Below the pieces are notes generated by a model that was not told the origin of the DNA, did no database searches, and saw only the letters and a program-made list of their open reading frames with translations. From Sulfuriferula sp047300855 (GTDB lineage: Bacteria; Pseudomonadota; Gammaproteobacteria; Burkholderiales; Sulfuriferulaceae), in assembly GCF_047300855.1 (NCBI RefSeq), contig NZ_CP170197.1, positions 682,001 to 746,000 of the forward strand: a DNA stretch of 64,000 nt, read 5' to 3'. The translations under genes and the position numbers were made by a program. This document shows, piece after piece, positions 25,924 to 33,442 of the stretch (position 1 is the stretch's first letter; each line of letters begins with the position of its first letter).

Positions 25924-27606
25924 TCAGCGCACGAACAACCAGAAGCGCTCCTTGTTATCCCCGGGGCGTCCACCCTGCCATACTTGCCGCCAGGCCGGTG
26001 CAGGCGGGCCGGGCGGCGTACCTGCCGAACCTTCCACCAGCACTACGTCGCAATCAATGTCGGGGTGAATTTCACGGCGCAGCGTTTGCACGCCGAGAAA
26101 ATAATCCAGCATGCCACGCTCGGATTCGCCCAGGCCGATGCTTTCTACACAGTTGCGCTGTACAGGCAAATACGGTTGCATTGCCACAAATACGCTGCGG
26201 TAGCTTTTGGCGTTGTCCAGCCACGGCAGCCACAGTGTGGCAAACAACAGCCAGCACAGCGTCAGTCCGGCGGCAAAACTCACAATGGCGCGCTCTTGCA
26301 GCCGCGGCAGGCCATACCAGGCGGCGAGCCAGACCAGCGTCGCCACGGCCGCGACACCGACCGCCAGCGGCAGAAACGGCATGACAAAATCGGCGGGCAA
26401 CACGCGCGTAAGGAACGTCCAGTGCGGCGCTTGGCCGGTGGCGATCATGCTGCCCCAGACGCTCCAGAACAGCGCCGCCAGCGCACCGAAAAACAGCCGC
26501 GCGCCCCAATCGAGCCAGCGGCTCAGAGCTGCTGGCAGCATCGCCGCCTGCGGGGCTGCCAGCAGCGCCAGCGCCACCAGCATGGGCAGGCCGTAAGACG
26601 TGCGTGCCGAAGCTGAAGTCAGCAGCACCGTCAGATACACGCCAAAGCTGACCAGACCCAATTGCAGCGGCGCGCTGCGGCGAATCTCATGACGCCGTTG
26701 CCACACACTCGCCAGCGCCAGCAACAAGGCCGGGAAGGCGAACCACAGCAGCGTTTCCGGCCAGAACCAGGGCTCGTTGTTGGCGCCCAGTTCGGCAACC
26801 GAAAAGCCCAGATAGCGGCCGACATTATTGAGCCAGAACCACACGTAAAACTGATGCGGGTCGCGCAGATACAGGGCAATCGGCCAGATCAGCAGCCACG
26901 GCAGCGCGACCACAAACGCCACTCCCAGGCTGCGCGCGTAGGCTTTGCTGCGCCAGTTTTGAAATAACAGCGGCAGCAGCAGCGCGATTACGCCGGCCGC
27001 ACCCGGCACCAGCACGCCCTTGCCGAGAAAGCCGACGCCGACGCCGACGCCTATCCAGATACCCGCCGCCAGCGGGCGGGCGCGGCTCAGGATAAAGCCG
27101 TAAATGGCGATGGAAAATCCGGCCAGCATGGGCACATCGGTGATCATGATGTGACTCTCATAGAGCAGGCCAAAGCAGCTCATCAGCACCAGCACGGCAT
27201 GGCGGCCATGTCCCGTTCCCCAGGCATGTCGCGCCGTCAACCCTGCAAACAGGAAAGTGATCGCCATGAATACACCGGTGGCCAGGCGCGCGCCGTCATA
27301 CAGTGGCAGCCAGCCTGAAAAACCGCGAGCCAGTGCCGCACCCAGCCAGTAATACAGCGGCGGTTTTTCCATGAAAGGCTCGCCCGCCAGGTGCGGCACG
27401 ATCCAGTCATGGCGGTTCAACATTTGGTAGAGGATGTCGAAGACGTAGGTTTCATCCTGCTTCCAGGGATCGTGCCCGATCAGGCCCGGTAATACATACG
27501 CCGTTGCCAGCAGCAGAAACCAGCCCAAAGAGATAGGCAAAAGGGGGGCGATGCCCTGATTCAGCCCACTGCTGGAAAGCCGGTCAGGCTGAAGGTTTTT
27601 TGCCAT
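25924..27606 (-). CDS. ArnT-like glycosyltransferase family 39 membrane protein (second paralogue)
   Basis: The product is 560 residues with about 12 hydrophobic segments. The first periplasmic loop has the acidic motif GHDPWKQDETYVFDILYQM, and GEPFMEKPPLYYWLGA is the characteristic ArnT/PMT EKPPLYYW motif. Such enzymes use undecaprenyl-phosphate sugars, such as L-Ara4N, to modify lipid A or other acceptors in the periplasm. It follows arnD in the same direction. The window has another ArnT-type gene at 36802-38460, so this copy may use a different donor or acceptor. The start is the ATG at 27606. Confidence 0.85.
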   Translation of the reverse strand: MAKNLQPDRLSSSGLNQGIAPLLPISLGWFLLLATAYVLPGLIGHDPWKQDETYVFDILYQMLNRHDWIVPHLAGEPFMEKPPLYYWLGAALARGFSGWLPLYDGARLATGVFMAITFLFAGLTARHAWGTGHGRHAVLVLMSCFGLLYESHIMITDVPMLAGFSIAIYGFILSRARPLAAGIWIGVGVGVGFLGKGVLVPGAAGVIALLLPLLFQNWRSKAYARSLGVAFVVALPWLLIWPIALYLRDPHQFYVWFWLNNVGRYLGFSVAELGANNEPWFWPETLLWFAFPALLLALASVWQRRHEIRRSAPLQLGLVSFGVYLTVLLTSASARTSYGLPMLVALALLAAPQAAMLPAALSRWLDWGARLFFGALAALFWSVWGSMIATGQAPHWTFLTRVLPADFVMPFLPLAVGVAAVATLVWLAAWYGLPRLQERAIVSFAAGLTLCWLLFATLWLPWLDNAKSYRSVFVAMQPYLPVQRNCVESIGLGESERGMLDYFLGVQTLRREIHPDIDCDVVLVEGSAGTPPGPPAPAWRQVWQGGRPGDNKERFWLFVR

Positions 27607-27738
27607 GAATTTGTTCAGTTGTATTTTTATGGGCGGCAGTGCATCCGGAGAAAATGCCGGGATTGTTTTCAGCTGAATTATTTCCGGACGGGGCGGATTA
27701 TAACCGGTCTGACTTACAGCTTGCTTAATCGTCCCGCA

Positions 27739-28635
27739 TCAGCCCTGCACTGCAAGCGTGCCCGAGCGGCCGGGGATTTCTCCCTGGCGCACACGCAGGC
27801 GCGGCAAGGCGGCCACATCCAGCGCTGCAAAATAATCTGCCATCGAAACCAGCGTGTAGCCCTGGCGTTGCCAGCCGGTAAGCAGGCGTTCGAACGCGGG
27901 CGAGAGTTTCATGCCTTCGAGTTCGGCGTGCAGGGTGTAGACATGGCCGGTAGGTGAATTGGCCTGGGTCATGGTCAGCACGGCGTCGGCGACATTTTCG
28001 GTATTCACGCCATCTGCGCCAATCAGTTCATCCAGCGTGGGCAACGTAGTGGGGAGCTGCGGGCAACTGGTTTGACCATTCGCCAGCAGCGGGATGAAAG
28101 GATGGGTGCCGCGCGAATCGGAACAATACGCCATGCCCCATTGCTGTTCCTGCACAAACGCAGCGTCGTTCATCTGCCAGCCTGCCGCACCGTGGGTAGG
28201 AGCGGGCTGGCCGAAGATTTCCGTGTAACGCTGCATCGCGCGCGCCATTTCGCGCTGCGTCCACGCGGCGTCCTTGCCCGCCACATAATCCTGCCATTTG
28301 ACGTGGTCGTAGGTATGAATGCCGGTCTCGAAACCGGCATCGCGCACGCTGCGCAATATGTCGGCGCACTCGCGGCCGATGTCCGGACCCGGCAGCAGCG
28401 TGCCGTAGAGCAGGGTCTTCAGGCCGTAGTGCTCCAGCACCGAAGTGCGCGACACCTTTTTCATGAAGCCGGGGCGGAACGCCCGGCGCAGCGCCCGTCC
28501 CGTATGGTCGGGGCCAAGGCTGAACAGAAAAGTCGCGCCGGCCTGATGGGCTTGCAGCATCCGCACCAGTTGCGGTACGCCTTCGCGGGTGCCGCGGTAG
28601 GTGTCGACGTCAATTTTCAGGGCAAGCAGGCGCAC
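27739..28635 (-). CDS. arnD: 4-deoxy-4-formamido-L-arabinose-phosphoundecaprenol deformylase
   Basis: The product is 298 residues. The N-terminus LKIDVDTYRGTREGVPQLV, the segment FETGIHTYDHVKWQDYV (metal-binding His), CSDSRGTHPF, LPTTLPTLDELIG and VYTLHAELEGM closely follow the ArnD subfamily of NodB deacetylases. It deformylates undecaprenyl-phosphate-Ara4FN before transfer to lipid A. The start is GTG 28635 with a weak ribosome site. In other bacteria arnD directly follows arnA. Here a 3.7 kb island separates it from the arnA half-gene ending at 32372, so it must now rely on its own promoter or on read-through. Confidence 0.92.
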   Translation of the reverse strand: MRLLALKIDVDTYRGTREGVPQLVRMLQAHQAGATFLFSLGPDHTGRALRRAFRPGFMKKVSRTSVLEHYGLKTLLYGTLLPGPDIGRECADILRSVRDAGFETGIHTYDHVKWQDYVAGKDAAWTQREMARAMQRYTEIFGQPAPTHGAAGWQMNDAAFVQEQQWGMAYCSDSRGTHPFIPLLANGQTSCPQLPTTLPTLDELIGADGVNTENVADAVLTMTQANSPTGHVYTLHAELEGMKLSPAFERLLTGWQRQGYTLVSMADYFAALDVAALPRLRVRQGEIPGRSGTLAVQG

Positions 28636-28712
28636 GGGTTAATCCATTTAACACAAGGTTGAAAATTTCGGGTGCAACAAACGCGCGATTGTACCGCATG
28701 AGTGACGCTGCA

Positions 28713-28941
28713 CATTATCCCCTCTGCAGCGCCTCGAATGGCGGGGAAAATCGGGGGTAGTCGGCGAGGACTGTCTGAGCGCGCAGCGCGAGTTCCGCAG
28801 CCGCCCGATTTTTGCGACCATTCGAGGGGAGCCCGCAGGGCCGGTGCAGTGGGGTGCCATTCTCTTTGGTTACTTTCTCTTGGGCAAGCAAGAGAAAGTG
28901 ACTTGCCGCCGGGCAATCCCGGCCAATCACACGCCGAATAG
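28713..28941 (+). repeat. Structured double-hairpin repeat, copy 1 (intact)
   Basis: From CCCCTCTGCAGC the element has a first long hairpin (CCTCGAATGG at 28732-28741 pairing with 28818-28827; AAAATCGGG at 28747-28755 pairing with 28804-28812) whose loop carries CTGTCTGAGC and GCGAGTTCCGCAGCC. A second perfect 10-bp hairpin follows (CTTTCTCTTG at 28873-28882, complement at 28889-28898), then TTGCCGCCGGGCAATCCCGG and CCAATCACACGCC. The same order of blocks, inverted, makes up copy 2 (30689-32181), and a partial copy is at 46649-46690. A reading frame runs through it, but it is not considered coding. Confidence 0.82.
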
Positions 28942-29255
28942 GCGTCACGTGTGCGAAATTCAGGATAACAAGATGTGACCCCTATGATTCTCTCGCTGCC
29001 GGGCGACTCCCGGCAAGCTATTGGCGCGCTGTGTTCGGAACAGATAGTTTAAGTTCGGGCCGCGCAGGCAAAAGAAAAATTTGTTTTTACTCTAAATATT
29101 TCTCTGGCATTGCCCGATAAAGTAAATAACGGCAGATCGGTGATCTCGACTTATCCAAGGTGGATCAAAGCAGAATTGAGCAGAGGTCATTTTAACTTTG
29201 GGTGTTTTCGGTAGTGGCGGTGCTGTTCTTATTTCGATATCCAAAGGAGAAAAAC
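28942..29255. other. Non-coding AT-richer stretch at the left of the island
   Basis: About 310 bp between the structured repeat and the first island gene. It contains no convincing gene, only short frames without ribosome sites. Base composition is clearly more AT-rich than the arn genes (for example TTTGTTTTTACTCTAAATATTTCTC near 29080-29105), consistent with imported DNA. I see no clear promoter hexamers with good spacing. Confidence 0.6.
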
Positions 29256-29630
29256 TTGAAAAAATTTGCTTTTTGCACGGTAGCGATTGTGCTTAGCACG
29301 TTGATTTCCTCAACATATGCACTCGCGCAGGGTGGAATGACCGTGAAATGGACTAAGGAAGTGGGAAGTATCGTCAAGTTGCTACGCGTCGAAGCAGGGG
29401 AGCCTGCTGGCGGTTTTCGCCTTGTAACATTTACTTATGAGGCAGTGAGACCTTGCGGGCAGCTATCGGTATATGGGCATGGCTATTCAAAAGACGACGT
29501 GCAACTTCCCTTGTTCAGTCTAGGTGTCAACAAAGTGAATGTATCGCCAGGTCAAAAGTTTCGAGACCAGGCAGTAGTGACATACGAGCCAGGACATTAC
29601 CTGGTTCTCGACAAAGCACATTGTTTCTAA
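29256..29630 (+). CDS. Exported hypothetical protein
   Basis: The product is 124 residues. The start is taken as TTG 29256 because AAAGGAGA lies 6-10 nt upstream and translation from there gives a textbook signal peptide (charged KKFAF, hydrophobic core, cleavage near YALAQ). The mature part is a small, beta-rich domain of about 100 residues with two cysteines (RPCGQL and the C-terminal KAHCF), which may form a disulfide. I recognise no family. It lies inside the low-GC island within the arn locus, so it is probably horizontally acquired. Confidence 0.65.
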   Translation: MKKFAFCTVAIVLSTLISSTYALAQGGMTVKWTKEVGSIVKLLRVEAGEPAGGFRLVTFTYEAVRPCGQLSVYGHGYSKDDVQLPLFSLGVNKVNVSPGQKFRDQAVVTYEPGHYLVLDKAHCF

Positions 29631-29848
29631 TTGCTAGGATGGAGTACTGGGTCAGATATCAATACTGGAAGGATGGGAAATGGGGCTAGGGTTTGTCTTT
29701 CGTTGGTACTGCAGGCGAGACAAAAAGGCAATATCTGACACGATTGATGTACATTGATTGTGTGTATCGATTTCTAAGAGGGGGTGGCGAAGCGAGCTTC
29801 CGTCTCTCGAATTCAAAATTAGTATGTGGCGAAAAGGAGAGAAAAAAT

Positions 29849-30133
29849 ATGAATAATTTGGTATGTCCTCACTGCCGGGGAACCGTTCCACGCGGTGCAT
29901 CCGTTTGTCGTGGTTGCCAAGCAGAAATTGAGTACGGTGCACCTTCGTTCGCATTTCTGGTGGCAATCATAGTGAGTGTGGTTTTAGGGTTCAAAACATC
30001 AGGAGCGGTCCCTGAGAGGTTGTCATTTCTCGGCTGGGTTGTCGGAATAGGCTGTTTTATTGCTGCGAATGTGCTGATGGGAAAGGTGTTTGGGAATAGG
30101 GTTAATTTCAAACGTATCTATCGCACAAAATAG
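29849..30133 (+). CDS. Zinc-ribbon membrane protein, hypothetical
   Basis: The product is 94 residues. The N-terminal zinc ribbon MNNLVCPHCRGTVPRGASVC has a second CRGC pair right after it, then two hydrophobic segments (FAFLVAIIVSVVLGF and FLGWVVGIGCFIAANVLM) and a basic tail. The ATG at 29849 has AAGGAGAG upstream at ideal spacing. Similar zinc-ribbon plus two-TM proteins are widespread and uncharacterised. It is an island gene. The same frame upstream is open back to a TAG at 29687-29689, preceded by a 16-codon frame from 29639 with no recognisable product. Confidence 0.68.
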   Translation: MNNLVCPHCRGTVPRGASVCRGCQAEIEYGAPSFAFLVAIIVSVVLGFKTSGAVPERLSFLGWVVGIGCFIAANVLMGKVFGNRVNFKRIYRTK

Positions 30134-30315
30134 CCAAGCCATAGCTGTTCGCAAGGTTTACATCTTGCGCGGGAGTTAGGTACCAGGTCTTGCCTCTTGC
30201 TGTCACTCGCTTCGAGCATATTAACATCGAGTACATGTATTGCCTTATGCCCCAGCGCGGTCAACTTTCTGGCCGGTGCGGGCGGCAGCTGCGCATCGAC
30301 CAGAAAGCGAGGCAC
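30118..30315 (-). pseudogene. Truncated DUF5615 PIN-like toxin
   Basis: Translation from GTG 30315 gives PRFLVDAQLPPAPARKL, then LGHKAIHVLDVNMLEASD, the start of DUF5615 proteins with the metal-binding Asp of the PIN-like fold. After LEASD the similarity stops and the frame ends about 25 codons later. The expected downstream part, with its KDEDF-type motif, is missing. The remaining 65 codons are too short to be a working nuclease. It lies 1 bp after the DUF433 stop, the usual antitoxin-toxin order, so this is a decayed pair. Confidence 0.75.
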
Positions 30316-30316
30316 G

Positions 30317-30547
30317 TCAGGCGGCTATCAGGACGGGGTGGTCGAATTGGCGCGCGGCGTACAGCAGCACTGCGGTAATGTCTTCCGCTTCGAGGTAAGG
30401 ATAATCCGTCAGTATCTGTTCGCGGCTTTCACCTGCAGCAAGCAATTCAAGTATGTCGCTGACGCGTATGCGCATGCCACGAATGCAGGGGCGACCTCCG
30501 CATTGATCGGGGTTGACGGTAATTCTTTCCATTGGAATTTTTTCCAT
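30317..30547 (-). CDS. DUF433 antitoxin-like protein
   Basis: The product is about 76 residues. ITVNPDQCGGRPCIRGMRIRVSDILELLAAGESREQILTDYP is the standard DUF433 domain, a small helix-turn-helix-like fold often encoded before DUF5615 PIN-like toxins. The ATG at 30547 has GGGGA upstream; an ATG five codons later (30532) is also plausible. Its partner toxin gene downstream is truncated, so this looks like a surviving antitoxin. Confidence 0.8.
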   Translation of the reverse strand: MEKIPMERITVNPDQCGGRPCIRGMRIRVSDILELLAAGESREQILTDYPYLEAEDITAVLLYAARQFDHPVLIAA

Positions 30548-30738
30548 TCTGAATTTCCCCAATCAGACTAATTCCGCGAGTCTAAAACACACCTCTTCGG
30601 GACGCAATCAAGACGTTTGTTTTACACACACGCCGTCATAATGGCCACATCTTGTAATGATGCATTTCGCAAATGTAATACCAATTCAGCGCGTGATTGG
30701 CCGGGGTTGCCCGGCGGCAAGTTCTTTCTTTGCTCGTG

Positions 30739-32009
30739 TGTACAGACCGGGCACATAGATGACAGGTGTACGAGGACATAGGTGACACTTCTGCATAAAC
30801 GTTTTATGTGGAGGAACCATGCCCTGGGAGACCAAAGACATCATGAGCCTGAGAGAAGAATTTGTTTGCCTGGCTAAGCAGGAAGGCGCCAATCGTCGAG
30901 AGCTGTGTCGCCGCTTCGGGATCAGCCCCCAAACGGCCTATAAATGGCTGGCCCGGTTTTCAGAGGAAGGGGTGTCTGGACTGGCGGACCGATCCCGTCG
31001 TCCGAATCATAGCCCCACCCTTACGGCTGCCGATGTGCAGGCGGCCGTAGTCGATCTGCGGACCCAGCATCCGGCTTGGGGCGGACGCAAGATCAGCCGT
31101 CGCTTGCAGGACCTGGGCCTGGATTCCGTGGCGCCCAGCACGGTCAGTACCATCCTGCACCGGCATGGAATGATTTCCCCTCCGACAGAGGGCAGGCAGG
31201 CCTGGCAGCGGTTTGAACACGAATCGCCGAACGCGCTCTGGCAAACCGATTTCAAAGGCTACTTTGACGCCCTGCGCGGCCGATGTTGGCCCCTGACGGT
31301 GCTCGATGATCACTCGCGCTACAACCTGTTGCTGCAAGCCTGTGGCAACACCCGATCGGACACGGTGCAGACCCACCTGGAAGCTGCTTTTCGTCATTAT
31401 GGGCTGCCTGCCCGCATGAACTTCGATAATGGTGCCCCCTGGGGATCGCCGGGTCAGCCGGGACAGGTCACTGGGTTGGGCTTGTGGTTGATTCGCTTGG
31501 GCATCCGCATCAGTTATAGTCGCCCCTATCACCCCCAAACCAACGGCAAGGACGAACGGTTCCATCGCTCGCTCAAGGTCGAAGTCCTCAACGGCCGCAG
31601 CTTTGACGATCTTGAGCATGCCCAATCTGCTTTTGACCGCTGGCGCCATGTCTACAATCACGAGCGGCCTCATGAAGGCATTCAAATGCAGACCCCGATC
31701 AGCCGTTATCAGCCCAGTCCCCGTGCCTTTCCGGACACCCTGCCAGCGCTCGAATATGGCCTTGACGACCAAATCGTAAGGGTAAAGTGGAACGGAGAAC
31801 TTCGCTTCCAGGGCCATAAGTTCAAGGTATCAAGCGCCCTCCACGGACACGATGTCGCGATCCGACCGCGTCCCAAGGAAGATGGGGTCTTCGATGTATT
31901 CTTTGCCCATCACCGCTGTTACACCATTGACCTTAACCCGACATCTGCGGCAAGCTAATGTGTCCACCATGTCTTCGCACAGCTGTCAGCCATCTCTCCG
32001 GTCTATACA
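30739..32009 (+). mobile_element. Complete IS481-family insertion sequence with target duplication
   Basis: The terminal inverted repeats start TGTA[C/T]AGACCGG at 30739 and, reversed, at 32009; an ungapped comparison of the first 50 positions gives 38 matches. The 1271-bp element contains one intact transposase gene. Identical 6-bp CTCGTG flanks (30733-30738 and 32010-32015) are the target duplication, so the insertion is probably recent and may still be mobile. The target is the loop of a hairpin in a structured repeat. Confidence 0.93.
30819..31958 (+). CDS. IS481-family transposase
   Basis: The product is 379 residues. An N-terminal helix-turn-helix region (NRRELCRRFGISPQTAYKWL) is followed by an rve-type integrase core whose DDE residues are in LWQTDFKGYF, MNFDNGAPWG and NGKDERFHRSLKVEVL. 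Its length and organisation match IS481 transposases. ATG 30819 has GGAGG upstream. The gene is intact from start to stop, with both element ends present. Confidence 0.95.
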   Translation: MPWETKDIMSLREEFVCLAKQEGANRRELCRRFGISPQTAYKWLARFSEEGVSGLADRSRRPNHSPTLTAADVQAAVVDLRTQHPAWGGRKISRRLQDLGLDSVAPSTVSTILHRHGMISPPTEGRQAWQRFEHESPNALWQTDFKGYFDALRGRCWPLTVLDDHSRYNLLLQACGNTRSDTVQTHLEAAFRHYGLPARMNFDNGAPWGSPGQPGQVTGLGLWLIRLGIRISYSRPYHPQTNGKDERFHRSLKVEVLNGRSFDDLEHAQSAFDRWRHVYNHERPHEGIQMQTPISRYQPSPRAFPDTLPALEYGLDDQIVRVKWNGELRFQGHKFKVSSALHGHDVAIRPRPKEDGVFDVFFAHHRCYTIDLNPTSAAS

Positions 32010-32252
32010 CTCGTGCAAAGAAATGAACCAAAGAAAGCACGCCCCACCTTGCAGGCCTTCGGCTTCCCCCTGGCATCAGGTCAAAAACCGGCCGGGACGG
32101 GAACTCGCCTGCGGCTCAAACAGCCGCCCCGCCTGATCGGTTTTTGACCTGATGCCAGGGGCTGCTGCAGAGGGGGGAATGCGCCGCACGATTTACCGGC
32201 CGGACGAACCTTCAAGCATGCCCAACCCACATACGAACCAACTTTAACCCGC

Positions 32253-32325
32253 GTAGGGCGCAATCGTTATTGCGCCGAATGGACGCCGCATCCGGTGCAA
32301 TGCGCTTCGCTTATTGGCACCCTAC
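32253..32325. repeat. GTAGGG...CCCTAC palindromic repeat downstream of arnA
   Basis: GTAGGGCGCAAT and ATTGCGCC at 32253-32275 are followed by GGTGCAAT-GCGCTTCGCTT-ATTGGCACCCTAC ending at 32325. The ends are complementary (GTAGGG/CCCTAC) and each half is itself partly palindromic. It lies 47 bp beyond the stop of the decarboxylase gene on the minus strand and may stabilise or end that transcript. This type of GTAGGGTGCAAT repeat is common in proteobacterial genomes in my recollection. Confidence 0.65.
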
Positions 32326-32371
32326 TTAGACCTTACGCAAACCGGGCAAACCCGCCCACGAAACCTCTGCC

Positions 32372-33415
32372 TTAATTCACCAAATCACGCGCCGCTGCGA
32401 CCTGATCCTTATACGCATCGAATACGTGCTTCAACGCCTGTTCCATGGTGTACTCGGGCTTCCAGTCCAGGTCTTTCATGGTGTTTTCGATTTTCGGCAC
32501 GCGGTTCTGCACGTCCTGATAGCCTTTGCCGTAGTAGGCGGCGGAGGTGGTTTCCACCATCTTCACCTTGGCGGCGTTGTCGCGGTATTCGGGGTAGGAT
32601 TTGGCCAGTTCCAACATCATGGTCGCCAGTTCCTTGACCGAGAAATTATTGGTCGGGTTGCCGATGTTGTAGATCTGGCCGTTGGCGACGCCGTCTTTGT
32701 TGTCGATGATTTTCATCAGCGCGGAAATGCCGTCGGCGACGTAGGTGAACGCACGTTTCTGGTTGCCGCCGTCGACCAGCTTGATGTCTTCGCCGCGCAC
32801 GATGTGGCCCAGGAACTGGGTGATGACGCGCGAGCTGCCTTCCTTGGGGGTGTGGATGCTGTCCAGCCCGGCGCCGATCCAGTTGAACGGACGGAACAGG
32901 GTGAACTCGAGCACGCCTTGCATGCCGTAGGCCCAGATGATGCGGTCCATGAGTTGCTTGGAGCAGGAGTAAATCCAGCGCGGCTTGTTGATCGGGCCGA
33001 GTATCAGCTCGGAGTTTTCCGGGTCGAATTCGGTGTCATGACACATGCCGTAGACTTCCGAGGTGGACGGGAACAGCACGCGCGTGCCGTATTTGACGCA
33101 CTGGCGCACGATCGGCAGGTTGGCTTCGAAATCCAGTTCGAACACTTTCAGCGGGTCGGTCACGTAGGTGGCCGGGGTGGCGATGGCGACCAGCGGCAGC
33201 ACCACATCGCACTTGCGGACGTGGTATTCGATCCATTCCTTGTTGATGGTGATGTCGCCCTCGAAGAAATGGAAGCGCTCGTTGCCGGCGAACTCGGCGA
33301 CGCGGTCGCGGTTCATGTCCATGCCGTAGACTTCCCAGTCGGTGGTCTCCAGGATGCGCTTGGACAGGTGATGACCGATGAAACCGTTGACGCCGAGGAT
33401 AAGGATTTTTTTCAT
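32372..33415 (-). CDS. arnA: UDP-glucuronate 4-oxidative decarboxylase (ArnA C-terminal domain as separate gene)
   Basis: The product is 347 residues, a short-chain dehydrogenase. It has the NAD motif GVNGFIGHHLSKRILETTDW, catalytic STSEVYGMC with the Tyr/Lys pair in WIYSCSKQLMDRIIWAYG, and FRPFNWIGAGLDSIHTPKEG, all matching the C-terminal domain of E. coli ArnA. It makes UDP-4-keto-pentose from UDP-glucuronate. In enterobacteria this domain is fused to the formyltransferase; here the formyltransferase is the next gene upstream, separated by 27 bp. The arn run is cut just downstream of this gene by the island. Confidence 0.93.
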   Translation of the reverse strand: MKKILILGVNGFIGHHLSKRILETTDWEVYGMDMNRDRVAEFAGNERFHFFEGDITINKEWIEYHVRKCDVVLPLVAIATPATYVTDPLKVFELDFEANLPIVRQCVKYGTRVLFPSTSEVYGMCHDTEFDPENSELILGPINKPRWIYSCSKQLMDRIIWAYGMQGVLEFTLFRPFNWIGAGLDSIHTPKEGSSRVITQFLGHIVRGEDIKLVDGGNQKRAFTYVADGISALMKIIDNKDGVANGQIYNIGNPTNNFSVKELATMMLELAKSYPEYRDNAAKVKMVETTSAAYYGKGYQDVQNRVPKIENTMKDLDWKPEYTMEQALKHVFDAYKDQVAAARDLVN

Positions 33416-33442
33416 GAATAGGCTCGTTTAAAAGTTGAAAAT

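Larger units (their letters stand above)
30689..32181 (-). repeat. Structured double-hairpin repeat, copy 2, interrupted by IS481-family element
   Basis: Read on the minus strand from 32181, the blocks match copy 1: CCCCTCTGCAGC, a 24-bp perfect stem (32138-32161 with 32067-32090) whose loop carries CTGTTTGAGCCGC and GCGAGTTC, GGGGCGTGCTTTC-TTTGGTTC, the TTTCTTTGC/GCAAAGAAA hairpin, TTGCCGCCGGGCAACCCCGG and CCAATCACGCGC. The IS at 30739-32009 splits it exactly in the loop of the second hairpin. Relative to copy 1 it is inverted, so the two copies bracket the 29-30.7 kb island genes. Confidence 0.8.

Noticed and set aside
28702..28941. Open frame of about 79 codons through the structured repeat
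   Set aside because: The frame follows repeat DNA with strong hairpins, has no ribosome site, and similar frames read through the other repeat copies in different phases. It is a by-product of the repeat.
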